Below, piece after piece: positions 1 to 11,500 of a DNA stretch of 20,392 nucleotides (positions are counted from its first letter, which is position 1; every line of letters begins with the position of its first letter). The stretch is from positions 249,461 to 269,852 of the forward strand of contig WELB01000136.1 in assembly GCA_009602725.1 (NCBI GenBank), written 5' to 3'. Both the position numbers and the translations under genes were made by a program. This stretch comes from Spirogloea muscicola (taxonomy: Eukaryota; Streptophyta; Zygnematophyceae; Spirogloeales; Spirogloeaceae). The notes beneath the pieces are model-generated. The model was given only the letters and a program-made list of their open reading frames with translations. It did no database searches and was not told the origin of the DNA.

Positions 1-1981
1 CGTCGACGGCGGCGGCGGCGGCGGAGGCGGCGGCGGCGGCGGGAGGCCGGACGTGCTGGTGGGCGCGGAGATGCTGCCGCAGGTGCGCCGGCGGCTTGGC
101 GAGCTCTTCACCGTCCACGACTACGCCGCCGCCGACGACAAGGGTCCGATAGCCCATCCAACAGCCCGCCGCCGCCGCCGCCGCCGCCGTCGCCGCCGCC
201 GCCGCCGGCCCTGCATTGCGGCGCTGACGTCGTCGGGCCGCCGTGGCGCCGGCGGCGTTCGCCAGACGCGCTGCTGGCGGAGGTGGCCCCCTGCATCCGC
301 GGCGTCGCCACGACCAACTTCGCCGGCGTCTCGGCGTCGCTCATGGACGCCCTGCCGGCTCTGGAGATCATCTCCTGCTTCGGCGTCGGCGTCGACAGCA
401 TCGGTGAGAGCCGCCGCTCCGCGGCCGGCCACCACCCAAATGGCCGCCGATTGCTGCCGCTAGCCGCCAATCGCTGCCGCTGCCGCTGTTAACAACAACA
501 ACAACAAAAAGAGGAACAACGTCGACAACAACAACCCATTGTTGTTGTTGTTGTCGTCGTCGTCGTCGTCGTCGTCGTCGTTGTCGCTGTCCCGCGCGCC
601 AATGGCTGCTACTGCCGCTGCCGCAGCAGCGGCCGTTAGCTGCTGCCTCAGGACCGCCTGCTGAGAACGACAGACTCGTCCGGTTGAGGGCGATGGCTGT
701 GACTGGCCAGCCCGGAAAAAGGACTTGACAAATTTGAAAGGGGCCAGAGAAGCGCTAGATCACACAGCGACTCGAGCGGCCACTGAGGTGCATTGGCCGC
801 TGCTGTGGGCGGCGCAGACGTGGGCAAGGCTCGGGAGCGCGGCGTGATCGTGACCAACACGCCGGACGTGCTAACCGACGACGTCGCCGACCTCGCCGTC
901 GGCCTGCTGCTGGCGACCGTGCGCAAGATCTGTGCCGGCGACCGCTACGTGCGCGACGGCCTCTGGCTCAGCCGCGGCCCGATGGCGCTCCAGCGCAAGG
1001 CATGGACACGGCCTCAACAACACTTCTTAACACTTGTCCCTTGACTTCTGAATGTTAACCTTATCGCTCTTAACCCTCAATTATTGACCATGTTACAGGT
1101 GAGCGGTAAGCGCGTCGGCATCATTGGCCTGGGGCGCATCGGCCTTGCCATTGCACGCCGCCTCGAGGGCTTCGACTGCACGATCGCTTACCAGAGTCGC
1201 CGGCGCCGCCCAGACTGCACATACGAGTACCACGGCGAGCCAGCGGAGCTCGCGGCCAGTGTTGACTTCCTCGTGGTCGCCTGTCCGCTCAACCCCTCCA
1301 CACGGCACCTTGTTAACCGTGCTGTGCTCGACGCGCTCGGGCCCGACGGCGTGCTGGTCAACATCGCTCGGTACTGCCATCAGAGCTTGTCTTCATCAGA
1401 TGATGCTCTTGCCAAATATGGCCAAAGCTGGTTGTACGCTGGTAGCCAGGGCAGCCAGTGCACTCGCTTGCTTGCTCAGAGAAAGCCTGCATTTGTGTGG
1501 GTGCTGCGAGCACCAACTTGTTTGTGTAGTATTGCATTTACGGCAATGTATTTGAAGCTCTTAAGCTCTTGATTTTCTTTTCACACCCAAAAATATAAGG
1601 CGCGAAGTATGCAACAACATACAGGCCCTTCTGACCACGGAAATGTGAAACCCTGATCCTAAACCCTTTTCTAAAGCTTCAATCTCCAGATTGTGACATC
1701 GTTACTCCAAGTCGCCCTGGATGTTGTGCAGAGGCCCTGTGGTGGACGAGAAGGAGCTCGTGGCAGCGCTGCAGGAGGGGCGGCTCGGCGGTGCGGGCCT
1801 GGACGTCTTCGAGGAGGAGCCGCAGGTCCCCGAGGCGCTGCTGGCGATGGACAATGTTGTGCTACAGCCACACGTAGCGAGCGCGACATGGGAGACGCGC
1901 GGCGCTATGGGCGACCTCACCATCGCCAACCTCCAGGAGCACTTTGCTGGCAAGCCCGTCATCACGCCATACCACGACTAA
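1..1981 (+). CDS. Hydroxyphenylpyruvate/hydroxypyruvate reductase (D-2-hydroxyacid dehydrogenase), 5' partial
   Basis: Reduces 2-keto acids such as hydroxyphenylpyruvate or hydroxypyruvate with NAD(P)H; plant HPPR/HPR2/HPR3 family. Modelled exons: <1-143, 266-403, 818-999, 1099-1370, 1732-1981 (TAA). All junction phases agree. The N-terminal part reads poly-Gly then [20 protein letters not shown]; later come GVGVDSID and [20 protein letters not shown]. The Rossmann motif GLGRIG is at 1126-1143. Basic residues follow the second strand (YQSRRRRP), which in this family favours NADPH. Catalytic residues are present: Arg of VNIARG (its codon is split by intron 4), Glu of DVFEEEP and His of QPHVAS. 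The C-terminus TPYHD is not a peroxisomal SKL-type signal, so a cytosolic enzyme is inferred. The start codon lies upstream of the window. Intron 1 has a weak donor (GTCCGA), and intron 3 appears to start with GC. Substrate preference cannot be told from sequence. Confidence 0.9.
5..42 (+). repeat. GGC trinucleotide run encoding poly-glycine
   Basis: Near-perfect GGC/GGA run inside the first visible exon of the reductase gene. In the gene frame it encodes about twelve glycines just before the first conserved segment (RPDVLVG). Such a linker is not part of the catalytic fold and is probably length-variable. Confidence 0.75.
165..208 (+). repeat. GCC trinucleotide run in reductase intron 1
   Basis: About 40 bases of GCC repeat with one GTC interruption. 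Read through, the exon 1 frame becomes poly-Arg and then stays out of register with the next conserved segment. The run is therefore placed in a 122-bp intron (144-265) that joins AAG-G to AC-GCG, giving K-D-A-L-L. Confidence 0.65.
490..590 (+). repeat. (AAC)n / (GTT)n / (GTC)n inverted microsatellite
   Basis: Lies in reductase intron 2. (AAC)5 starts at 490. The block GACAACAACAAC at 524-535 faces GTTGTTGTTGTTGTC at 541-555 across a five-base loop, and a pure GTC/CGT run follows to about 582. The complementary runs can fold into a long hairpin in DNA or in the pre-mRNA. Confidence 0.8.
691..797 (+). repeat. Dispersed repeat copy (hairpin family, plus orientation)
   Basis: About 107 bases near the 3' end of reductase intron 2, ending about 20 bases before the acceptor. 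It is clearly similar, by eye about 70 per cent, to the reverse complement of 19321-19419, and its first half also matches the reverse complement of 16086-16160. Shared landmarks are TGTGACTGGCCAGCCC, an A-rich block, a GGGCCAGA block and CACACAGCGACTC. No coding potential was recognised. Confidence 0.7.
1000..1098 (+). other. Probable GC-AG intron 3 of the reductase gene
   Basis: The preceding exon ends ...LQRK (AAG at 997-999) and is followed by GCATGG. The next exon begins at 1099 with [12 protein letters not shown] after TTACAG. Joining at GC gives the uninterrupted family sequence in phase. The only nearby downstream GT (GTCCCT, about 1036) would add 12 residues unlike the family. Confidence 0.65.
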
Positions 1982-2593
1982 CCTTTTTCTCCATACCACG
2001 AGTGAATCTCAGGGGCCGTTGTGAGGCCTTCACCCTCACCCTGCCCCCTCTCCCCCCCTGCCCCGACTTCGTCTAAAGTGAAAACTTTTAGTGTGTGGCA
2101 AGGTGCATACTTGTCGAATAGCAAGTACATTAAGCTCAAAAGACAGGAGGCCGGCCACCATGTCGTGTATAAATCGTCAGTATCAGTAAGCTGCACTACC
2201 TGCCAAATTGCAGCTATGGAACAAGGTGTATCTTGCGACCTGTCAAGTCCAAACTTTCTGGGCAAGTAGTGGGGGCAGTAGTGAGATTAATTCCGCGGAA
2301 AATGAAAGCAGCAGTAGCCTTAAGAGCAATGTATAGAAGATGCGGACCAATGTCTATGCAATCTCTGCATAGACATTGGCCAGCAAATGAATGGGTGCAC
2401 CTGCAACTGAACTGGTCTTTGCTGTGACACTGGAAAATGAGTTGCCAAGTTAATGATAAGGTCTTCTAATAGCAAGCAGCTGCAGTTGTAGCATTAGTGC
2501 GTCAGCTCAGCAGCTAGCACTTGATCGGTGTCAGGTAGAGGCTGCTGCAGCTGCGTAAACGCCACTCCAAACTGGGCAGCTAAGCATGCTGCC
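1982..2593. other. Tail-to-tail intergenic spacer
   Basis: About 610 bases between the stop codons of the reductase (plus) and UPL3 (minus). It must hold both 3' UTRs and polyadenylation regions. A C-rich run lies at about 2035-2065. No coding frame resembling a protein was found. The only clear structure is the hairpin at 2347-2379. Confidence 0.7.
2347..2379. repeat. Perfect 14-bp inverted repeat, 5-base loop
   Basis: CCAATGTCTATGCA at 2347-2360 is the exact reverse complement of TGCATAGACATTGG at 2366-2379, with loop ATCTC. It lies in the spacer between two convergent genes, about 365 bases after the reductase stop and 215 bases beyond the UPL3 stop, so it may be in either 3' UTR. Confidence 0.9.
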
Positions 2594-5500
2594 TCAAGAA
2601 AGGTCAAAGGACCCCTGACCCTCGGACAGCGCATACATTAGCCGCTCCATCAAAATCTCCTGCATCCAGCAGTGTCCCGGATGAGTAACAGCGACAGATG
2701 TTACACCACTTAATGAAGCCACCAGCATGGCTATCACTGTTGCCAAGTCTCAGCTGGCTTGGTTAGACTGTGCACTTTGACTCAAAAAGCATTCGTAGTG
2801 TGAAGAAGACAAGTGCCATCTTGACAACATTGCTGTTCTATTAAGGCTTATAATCAGGTATGGTTCTTTATCAGAACCACGAATGCTCCAATTCACTATC
2901 AAGACAGATTCATGCTTTAGAAAGAGAGACAATAGGAACGTTAGAAAGGCACCTTGGTTGAGTAGGGTGGCAGCTTCACGTAGTTGGCGCACGTCATGAC
3001 GCTGGGCAAGTCCCCGTCCGCCAGCGTCAGATCGGCCGCTGCTCGTACTCCTGGCGAGTCAGACTGCGGCCCACTCCGACTGGGATGCTGCATTCCTCAA
3101 GTACGCCCATGCTTCAGCATGCAAATTTAGTGACGATGGCCACCATACAGTCATGAGCCACCACGAGCACCACTGGTTGTCACTGCAGGGCGGAACGTCC
3201 ACTGGAGGACAGGAGAAGCCTATGGCCCACCTTGCGAACGATTGTGAGCTTGGGCGAGAGGGCGGAGAGGCCGCCAGGCGGCATCCTCGGGGCCCCCGTC
3301 ACGAAGCGCAGGAAAGCGCGCTGCTGGTCCACATCCAGCTCGCCCAGGACCTCCAGGAGCTACACAAGGGCATGACAGACGACTGATGTGAGGAGAATCA
3401 CATCACTTGGGACCAAGGAGTGGGACATGGTACCCGACTGCCTGCACAGACACAGACGCAGACTAAAACCCAGCAAGCTGTCACAGCTGCCGAACAGCTT
3501 GAACTCTACACATTGACTGCTATCACCAAAGATGACAGAGTTGACAAGCATCTGATGATGAGGTAAAGTCCGCTAGAAGTCGATGACTGTCATCTTGACA
3601 TTGACTATCCACTTGGGCGCTGCAAAGCAGCGCCCAAGTGAATCAAGAGTGCCTCACATGGCGGATGGTGGGGCTGTTGGCCGTGTATCCGTGATCGAAT
3701 TTGATGTGCTCTGCCACGCTTTCAGCCTAGTCACAATCACCATCTCAATGTCAGCTCTGTGTAATCATTGCCAGCTTTGATGCATCATGCTCAGGTATTG
3801 TCCACAGGACCTTGACTGAAGTCTATCTGGCTACCAGCAGAGCAGCTCAAGTACAGTCCATTGTCTCACCGTCCAGAGCTCCTGATGACCGCATAGAAGA
3901 GCGTCCAGCTCATGGGGCAAGAAAATTTGCAGGTGTTTGAGAGCGAAAACCTGATAGTGGTGAGGTTAGTAACTCCAAGTGAGTACCAAGCCATCAGTAG
4001 CTTATATGGCTGATTGTTGATATGCTTGAAATGCTACAGTTCAAGCGAGCAAGGGAATCCAATCGACAGGATCAACAACAAATACTAGAGCAACAACAGT
4101 AGACCTGGACAACCTTCCACACAGAGCATCGCTGTCAACTGATAATGACCTACTAACGAACCTGATTGAAGCCGCCCCGGAATGCCTCCATCTGAGCTCT
4201 AATGCCCGAGCGGCAGGTAGCATCGACAACGAGGGCAACATACTCATCCAGATTTTCCAGAGAAACCTGGCAAAGATTTCCCAGGCAGCACCAGTCACTG
4301 AGGCAGAGACGAGCATGACATGAAAAACGACATCCATTGTACTAATCTCATCACCGAGTTTGCACTAATTCTTGAATCGAAGTCCCCATAGTTCAAATAG
4401 TTGCACATCAGACCAGATGATAAGAACCACTGCCGAATGGCAAGATAGTGTATGCAGCTTTAGGAGTGTGCTGTATACACGTCTGTGCCACGAGCAGGAC
4501 CCCTGATTGTCTTTAATAATGCAAATTCCATCACAGGAGATTGTATTTAAAAAGCTAACAATGGGTCGGTGAAACAAACCATGATGTTGGAGCCGCTGGG
4601 CTTTAACTCGTATTTGGGGTACCCGGGGAGCGTGAAGTCCAGGCAGAGGTCTGTGACGTCCACGCCCTGCACCCGGAGCTGCTGCGCGCTGCTGACTAGC
4701 CCCTGTGCCATGAGGCGGGCTCGCCGCATCGCCACTGCCCGCATCTCCTCCAGGGCCCTCGCCAGTGCAGGGTCAAAGAGCTTGATGTCATAGAGGTCCA
4801 GCTCCTGCGACAAGAACGAGTCCCACAACAAGTAACATGTGTAGAGCCTTCAAAACTAGTGCCAGCTCAAGAATGCATAGCGGCGCCCTCAAGTGCTTCT
4901 GTTAGCCAACATGCAGGTCCAATAAACAGTTCTGTACCAAAGTTGCCGCTTAGAGCCCAGCAGTTTGCTGCCAGCAGCAGCTCAGAAGTGACCAGGCTGC
5001 TGCTGCTCGAGGCTATTACCAGGCAGGAACAGCGAGCAAGTACAATAGATGGGGTTATTCACAATCTAGAATCTGACACCAGGGCTAAGTATTATTCTGG
5101 GCTTAGGTGTGTTCCATACATAGCCAAGGACCATCTTGTAGAAGGCGGGGGAGAGGGGGAGGTCGAGGAGCCGCCCATCCTGCAGCGCCTTGGCCATGAC
5201 GCGGCCCAGCAGCTTGAAGCGCTCGCACACCTCCCTCCTCCTCCCTCCAACGCCTCCGTCCTCGCCGGCCTGCTGGCCCTCCTGCCTCTCTCGCGTGCCC
5301 ACTGGCGGCGGCGGCCATGGGCGCGGGAAGAGGCCCAGGGGCGCCACCACAGCATTGCCGCCCTTGCGCTCGTCGCCATGACCACCTTTGGTCGCTGCGC
5401 CTCCCTTTCCATGGCCGCCGGCGAGCCCCACAGCAGCCGTGTCACCAGCTGGCCCATCGGAGCGCCACAGGCCCAGCGTCGCACGCTGGAGCTCGTCCGA

Positions 5501-8500
5501 CAGCAGCGTGTAGAACTCGAGCGTCGGGCCGAGGCCCGTCCCGACTTCACCAAAGTACTCCACCTCCAGTACGGCGCGATGCGGGGCGTAGAGCTCCATG
5601 ACCTTGGTCGCCGAGTCGAGGATGCGGCCGCGGCTCACGCGCACCTTCTGCCGCTGCAGGCGGCCCACCCGGAGGCTGCCTCCGGCACGCGCACCTCCGC
5701 TGCTGCCCCCCCCGGCACCGCCGCCGCCGCTGCCAGGCCCGCCGCCTCCGCCGCCGCCTCCGCCAGCCGCCGCACCGCCGCCAAGTGGGCTCTGGAGACG
5801 TTGCAGGGCGCGCGAGAGGCCGAACGCGGTGGAGTAGAGGTACTGCTGGCGCACGACGAACGGGAATAGGAAGGGGTACGTCGCCGTGAACTGCCGGCAC
5901 CACAACGGGAGCGCGCCCGAGCACAGCGCCAGCACGTCCTGCAGCTGCCGCTGCAGCTTTGACGCCAGCTTCTGGCTCACGAACTCCTCCTCGCCGACCA
6001 CTGGCGCACCTGCCGCGGACGGCGAGCCCCGTGCAGCGACTGCGGCAAGCTCGCCGCTTCCCTCAGCATAGGCTTCCAGCGCGCCCTGCCAGCGTAGCGC
6101 TGGCGCCAGCCGGCTCAGCAGCTCCAGCACCCTGAGGAGGCGCAGGATGCCATGCACCGGGCCGGCGCTGCGCTGCTCCCTGCCGCTGGCACCGTCAGCG
6201 GACGGCGGTGCGGCGCTGCTCAGGACGCACTCCACCAGCGCGCTCGTCTCGCTGCGCTCAGTCGCTGGCCACTCCCCCTCCTCCCTACTCTCTGGCCGGT
6301 CACCCTCCTTGGCCGACGCTGACGCCGCTTGGCAGGTCTCCCACCGCTGGTACGTGATCGTATACACCTCGTCCCACAGGCGGCGCGGCGATGGCCCGCG
6401 GCTGTCACCGCCAGCACGCCTGCTGGCCTCTGGAGAGCCGCCGCCGCCGTCGTCATCGTCCTCCCCATCGCCATCCTCCACAGCCTGCGCCTCCGCCAAC
6501 ACCTGGCCCTGGATCGCCTGGATGATGGTCATCGACCTGTCCAGCGGCTTGCCCGCCAGTGAAAACCGGAGCTTCGGCTCCGCAGATGTTGTCCCCGCTG
6601 CTCCCGCTGCCGCCGCCGTCGTCGATAACGACGCGCCTGCTGCAAGTGGCAGCCCATCTTTGGCGCCACTGTGGGCCTCCAGCTGCTGCCGTCGGCTGCT
6701 CCCGCCGCTCACCAGCGCCGCCGCGAAAGAGCTGTACGAACCCATCGGGCTGCTGCCACGTGGCGCGGCAGCCTTTGGAGCTGCCGCTGCAGCTGGCAAC
6801 TCGGCAGCCGGTACCACCTCGACAGCTGCAGCAGCTGTTGCAGTCTCCTCCGGCAGCCTGGCAGTCGTCACTACACCTGCAACGCCGGTGCTGCCGCCCT
6901 CTCCTGCAAGCTGCACATCGTGCACGCCACTGCACGCTTGGGACGCCTCCTCGCCAAATAGCTGCCGGACATGGGCACAAACCTGAGCTCAGTACAGCGG
7001 CAGTGCTTCAAGCTGCTCACACTTGAGATGACCACGAGAAGCCTTGCTCCTACATGCTCCTTGCATCTACATATACATAGTCCACCGCAAACTACTGAAA
7101 GCTCAGCTCCAGAGATGACAACTTGGACAGCATATGTGCCAAAGCCAGATTACGTCGTCTGGTCGGCCGCCAACGCTGCCGTGACGGCCATCGTCGCTGG
7201 CCTGGCCTGCGACCTCCTCATCGTCGTCGTCCTCCTCCTCCTCCTCGTCCTCGCCCTCCACCGCGTCGCCCATTTCCTCCTCCTCCTCCTCCACGTCCTC
7301 CTCGTTGCTCTCCTCCTCCGCTTCCTCCTCCACGTCGCCCTCCACCTCCCCGCCCTCGGCCTTGCCCTCCTCGGCCTCCTCACCATCGACGTCCATGCGC
7401 ACCGCGCGCCCCGCCCTTCTTGGCACCACCTGGACCTCCTTTGCAACGTCGTACTGGGCAGCCCTGACTTGCTCCTGTGCAGTATCACCAGGGCCAAGCA
7501 GGACAAGATTTTCACATCAGATCCTGCTCAGACGAATGTACACATTGTGGACCCTGAGTCCTGAATCTGAAGCTGGTCAGACATATGGAACTCTTAGCCC
7601 TCAGTCCCCGCCCTCGTCTTTAAGCTGACGCAGGAGTAATTTCCAAGCTTACTGTCCTTACCAGAGCCGCCGCCATTGCCTCGTCCCGCTTTCCGCTCGC
7701 GCCTGAGCGCGTGGAGGTGGCCACCGCTACCGCAGCAGTGGCTGCTGCCGCAGCATCGGTGGCAAGCTTCCAGCTGCCGCCGCTAGCGCCGCCGTTACCG
7801 CCAACCTTGGCCTTGCCCTTGACGAGCTCTTCAATGTCGGCCTTTGCAGGTGAGGCGGCACTGACGGTCCGGCTCTTGGACAGGACCCTCGCTGCCTGCC
7901 TGGCTCCCCCGGGCTTGCTGTCACAAGGATCCGACTTATCCCTGCCTCCAGACTTGGCCGCCGCCGCTGCCGCTGCCGCCGCTGCCGCTGCCGCCGCTGT
8001 TTGCGAGCGTGTGGCCGGGCGTTGTGGTGCCTTGGCAGGGGCCACTTCGGCCATGGGGCCAGCGCCAGAGCTCTTGGCAGCTGTATCAGCGGCAGCTCCC
8101 GCAGAGCACGGCGGTGACGGTGGCCGGGGGGGGTCGAGACGGCGTACCCGCGGCCACAGAAAGTCCTCGACAGCGGCAAGCGTCGCCAGTGGCTCGATGA
8201 GCACCACGTTGGCGCTGTAGTCGCGCAGGCCCTCGGCCGCCAGCCCGCCGCTGCGGCACAGCCGCAGCTTGAATGGCTGCTGCAGCGAGCTGAGGCCTGC
8301 CGTCATGCCGCCGCTGCCGCTGCCGCTGTTGCCGCCGCGGCGCTGGTGCTGCGCCTGGCTGCTGAGTGCCACCGGAAAGCGCTCCAACGAAGCCAGAGCC
8401 AGCTGGAGCTTGCGGACGAGCACCGCCAGCGGCGGCTGCGTCGCCGCGCTGCCGCCATCGGCGGGGAGCACCACGTCGAGGAAGAGCCGGAGGCGCTGCA

Positions 8501-11500
8501 GGACGCGCGCTCGCGCCCCGCCGTCCTCCACCGGCGGCGCCGCTCGGCTGCGGAGGAAGGCGAGGAGCGCGTCCGGCACGCCGCTGCGCACGAACTCGAA
8601 CGTCGACATGCCGCCGTCGCCGCTGCCGTTGCTCAGAGCCGCCATGACCTCGGTGAGCGCGGCCCGCTCGCCGTCCCTGCTCTCCCTCTCCCTCTCAGCC
8701 TCCTTCTCTCCCTGGCACCCCCTCTCCCCCTCCCTCCTTCCACAACCCACCTCCCTCTTCCCATCACCCGCCCGAGTCTTCAGCGCCGCTGTCTTGCCGC
8801 CTGCCTCGCTGCCGCCACAGTCGCTGTCAGCAGCATTCAGTGTGAGGCGCACACAAAGCTCCTGCAGCTGGGCAAGGCTGTCGGTCATCGCGCCATTGGT
8901 GCCACCAGCGCCGCCATCGCCATCCGGGAAGAAGCGGTCTCGGAAGGCCTTCGCTCGCATCGCCATTGCCGCCCGTTGCTCTGCTACAGCTCCGAGGGAA
9001 ACGGATCAATGTGACTCGCAGGAAACACCACTGCAGCTTTACTAATATTCATGACACGCAATTTGCAGCTTGCTTATGTACCACGCACCTCGGCGGAAGC
9101 TCCGGGACAGCGACGAGCTCTCAGCCACAGCCGCCGCCGCCGCGGGGGTCACAGTAGCAGCCCGCGGCACCGGCGAGGCCGGCAGAGCTGGCGGTGGCGC
9201 CGCAGCCTCCTCCCGGCGCCCTCCACGGCGCGTGCGGGTGGCAGGAGCCTGCTGCTGCGAAGGCGACGGCGTATCGGTAGCAGCAGGCGGAGGCGGCAGT
9301 GGCAACGCTCCGTCGACACTGCCGCCGCTGCCACTGCGCGTGATGAGTGTGTCAATGGCATGCACGACGCCCTCGCGCACAAAGGCCGGGGCGAACGGCC
9401 CCGGCAGCTTCGCCATGAGCATCTCCGCCATGTGCAGGCCCGCGGCGAGGATGAGCGGGTCGCGTGATGCCAGCACGCCCGCCAGAAAGCTGCGCATACC
9501 AGAGGACACTAATCAGAATGCCTTTGTCAGCACTTATACATATTCTCAGCTTATTGATGTTGTCCCTGCCTGCTCGGTAAGAGATATGCGTCAAAGGTAT
9601 ACAGTGGTCAATCCACAGTAGGGTGGTCTGAACGGTCTGCATGGTGCTAAATGGCAGCAGGGAGCGCAGTGGGGACGGGCAGCCATGCTGCAGCGGACCT
9701 GGCAATGTTGGAGCCGACAAGTAGGGCCTCGAGAGCTGGCGCTGGGGTGAAGTGCAGCAGCTTGGCGACGGCCGCCAGGCAGTTCTGGCGCACCGCAGGG
9801 CTCACGCTCGAGCTATACAGCTGGCCGCGAGATGGGGGAGGCGGAACAAGGAGGGGGAATTTTGAGAGGAATTTGAGGAGGGAGGTGAGAGGAGGAAGAG
9901 GGAGGATGAGCAAGGTCAGCCACAGCAGGGAGGAGGGAGGATGGTGGCAGAGGAGGAGTGGCGGCCATGCTCAAAGCTACTGGGCTCCCAGGGGACCAGG
10001 CACTGCTTCTGCCATTGACAGGATGCGTCAATGGCGGCAGCAGCAGCACCTCCGGCTCACCTGCAGCAGGATGGGAAAGAGGTCGGCGCCGAACTGGGCG
10101 AGGAGCTCCGGCTGGTCCGCCAGCAGCCTCTCCCGCACCGCCGCCTCGGCTGCCATGGCCGTGTCGGGCTTGGAACCTGCGCCACCAACCTCCTCCTTCG
10201 GCATGGTGCTGCCTTGGGCTGCCCCCACGGCAGCTGCAGTGCTGCCGGCAGGCCGGGCTCGCGACCGCTGGCAGGCTCCTGCTGCCGCCGGCACTGCTGG
10301 CGGGAGCGGGTTTGCGAAGGCGGCATCCGAGATCGGTGGCAGCAGCTCGTTGACGAGGGAGACGATCTCAAAAATCTGCACTCCATCCAGGACAGACGCG
10401 CACGCTTGCCAGCAGCTGTAAGGCTGGAGTGATTGAACCCTTATATGTTTTGACAGATATTATTTCAAGGACGTTCACCTCAGTCAGCTTGCTTCACGTC
10501 ACCTGTCTCGTGTTCCTCACAGTTTTCAATCTAAGAAAAAGGCCTGATTGAAGTTGGAAAATGTAGGGGATTGCACAGAACAGGGTGAGGCAGAAGAACA
10601 TACGAGGACGGGGGCGTGGGAAAGGAAGAGGAGGAAGGAGAAGAAGCGCCTGCCTGTTCGGGCGGGCTGTTCATGCCTGGCGAGGACGAGCCGCCGCCTG
10701 CAGAGGCGGCAGCTGAGCCGGCAGCCGGCAGTGGCGGCCCTGCGAGCAAATCTCGCAGGATACCGCTGATGCCGAGGTGCAGCATGCACTCGGCCGCCGC
10801 CGTTGACCCCGTCGCGCAAGTGGCCAGCAGCTGGATGAGCCCCTGCAGCCGCCAAGCAGCACCTGGTCCGAGATGAGCGATCGAAAGCGGGAGCTTTTGT
10901 CGACTGCGGAGCTCCCTGCCGCCGCCATGCGGCAGTGGCCTGCAATGGACGCTTCACATGACCCTGCTCACCGTGGTTGTAGAGGCGCTGAGCGGCGCCT
11001 GGAGGGTAACCACCGCTCCATTGCCGCTGCTACTACCGCTGCCAGCAATGAGCCGGACCACCTGCGGGATGAGGCCATGTGACCAGAGCGCGTCGAGCTT
11101 CTCGGGCCATGCCGCAAAGGCCTCAGCAATACGCGTGAGGCACACGCAGGCCGAGTCCACGACCTGCAGCACGGGTGAGGGAGGAGGAGCGATAATGGAG
11201 GAAGGTGAGAGGGAGGAGAGGGGAAGGAGGGCGGAACGAGAATTTGTTGCAGCCTAGGTATGCGTAGATATTCACTGGCGTTGCGCAATGCCGCAAGGAT
11301 ATTTCAAGCGCTGCCTGGCTCGGCAGCCAAAGCAGGGTCAGCGGTGGCGTCAACAGTGGCGGCAGCAGCGGCAGTGGCTGTACCTTGAAGTCCTGGTACT
11401 GCAGCAGGCTGGTGAGGATGGGCACAGCGTCCATGACTGTGCCTGCTGAGTCCGCCGGCAGCTGGCGGCAGATGTTTGCGGCAGTCGACACCGCCACCCG

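Noticed and set aside
4859-5869. 336-codon plus-strand open frame
   Set aside because: It is the antisense shadow of the HECT-coding exon 11 and adjoining intron; the minus strand has strong HECT motifs.
8269-9045. 258-codon plus-strand open frame
   Set aside because: Ser/Pro/Arg-rich antisense of UPL3 exon 9, created by GC-rich codon bias.
9835-9960. Purine-rich strip as a separate feature or regulatory element
   Set aside because: On the UPL3 sense strand it is a pyrimidine tract leading to the exon 7 acceptor; similar tracts lie in other UPL3 introns.
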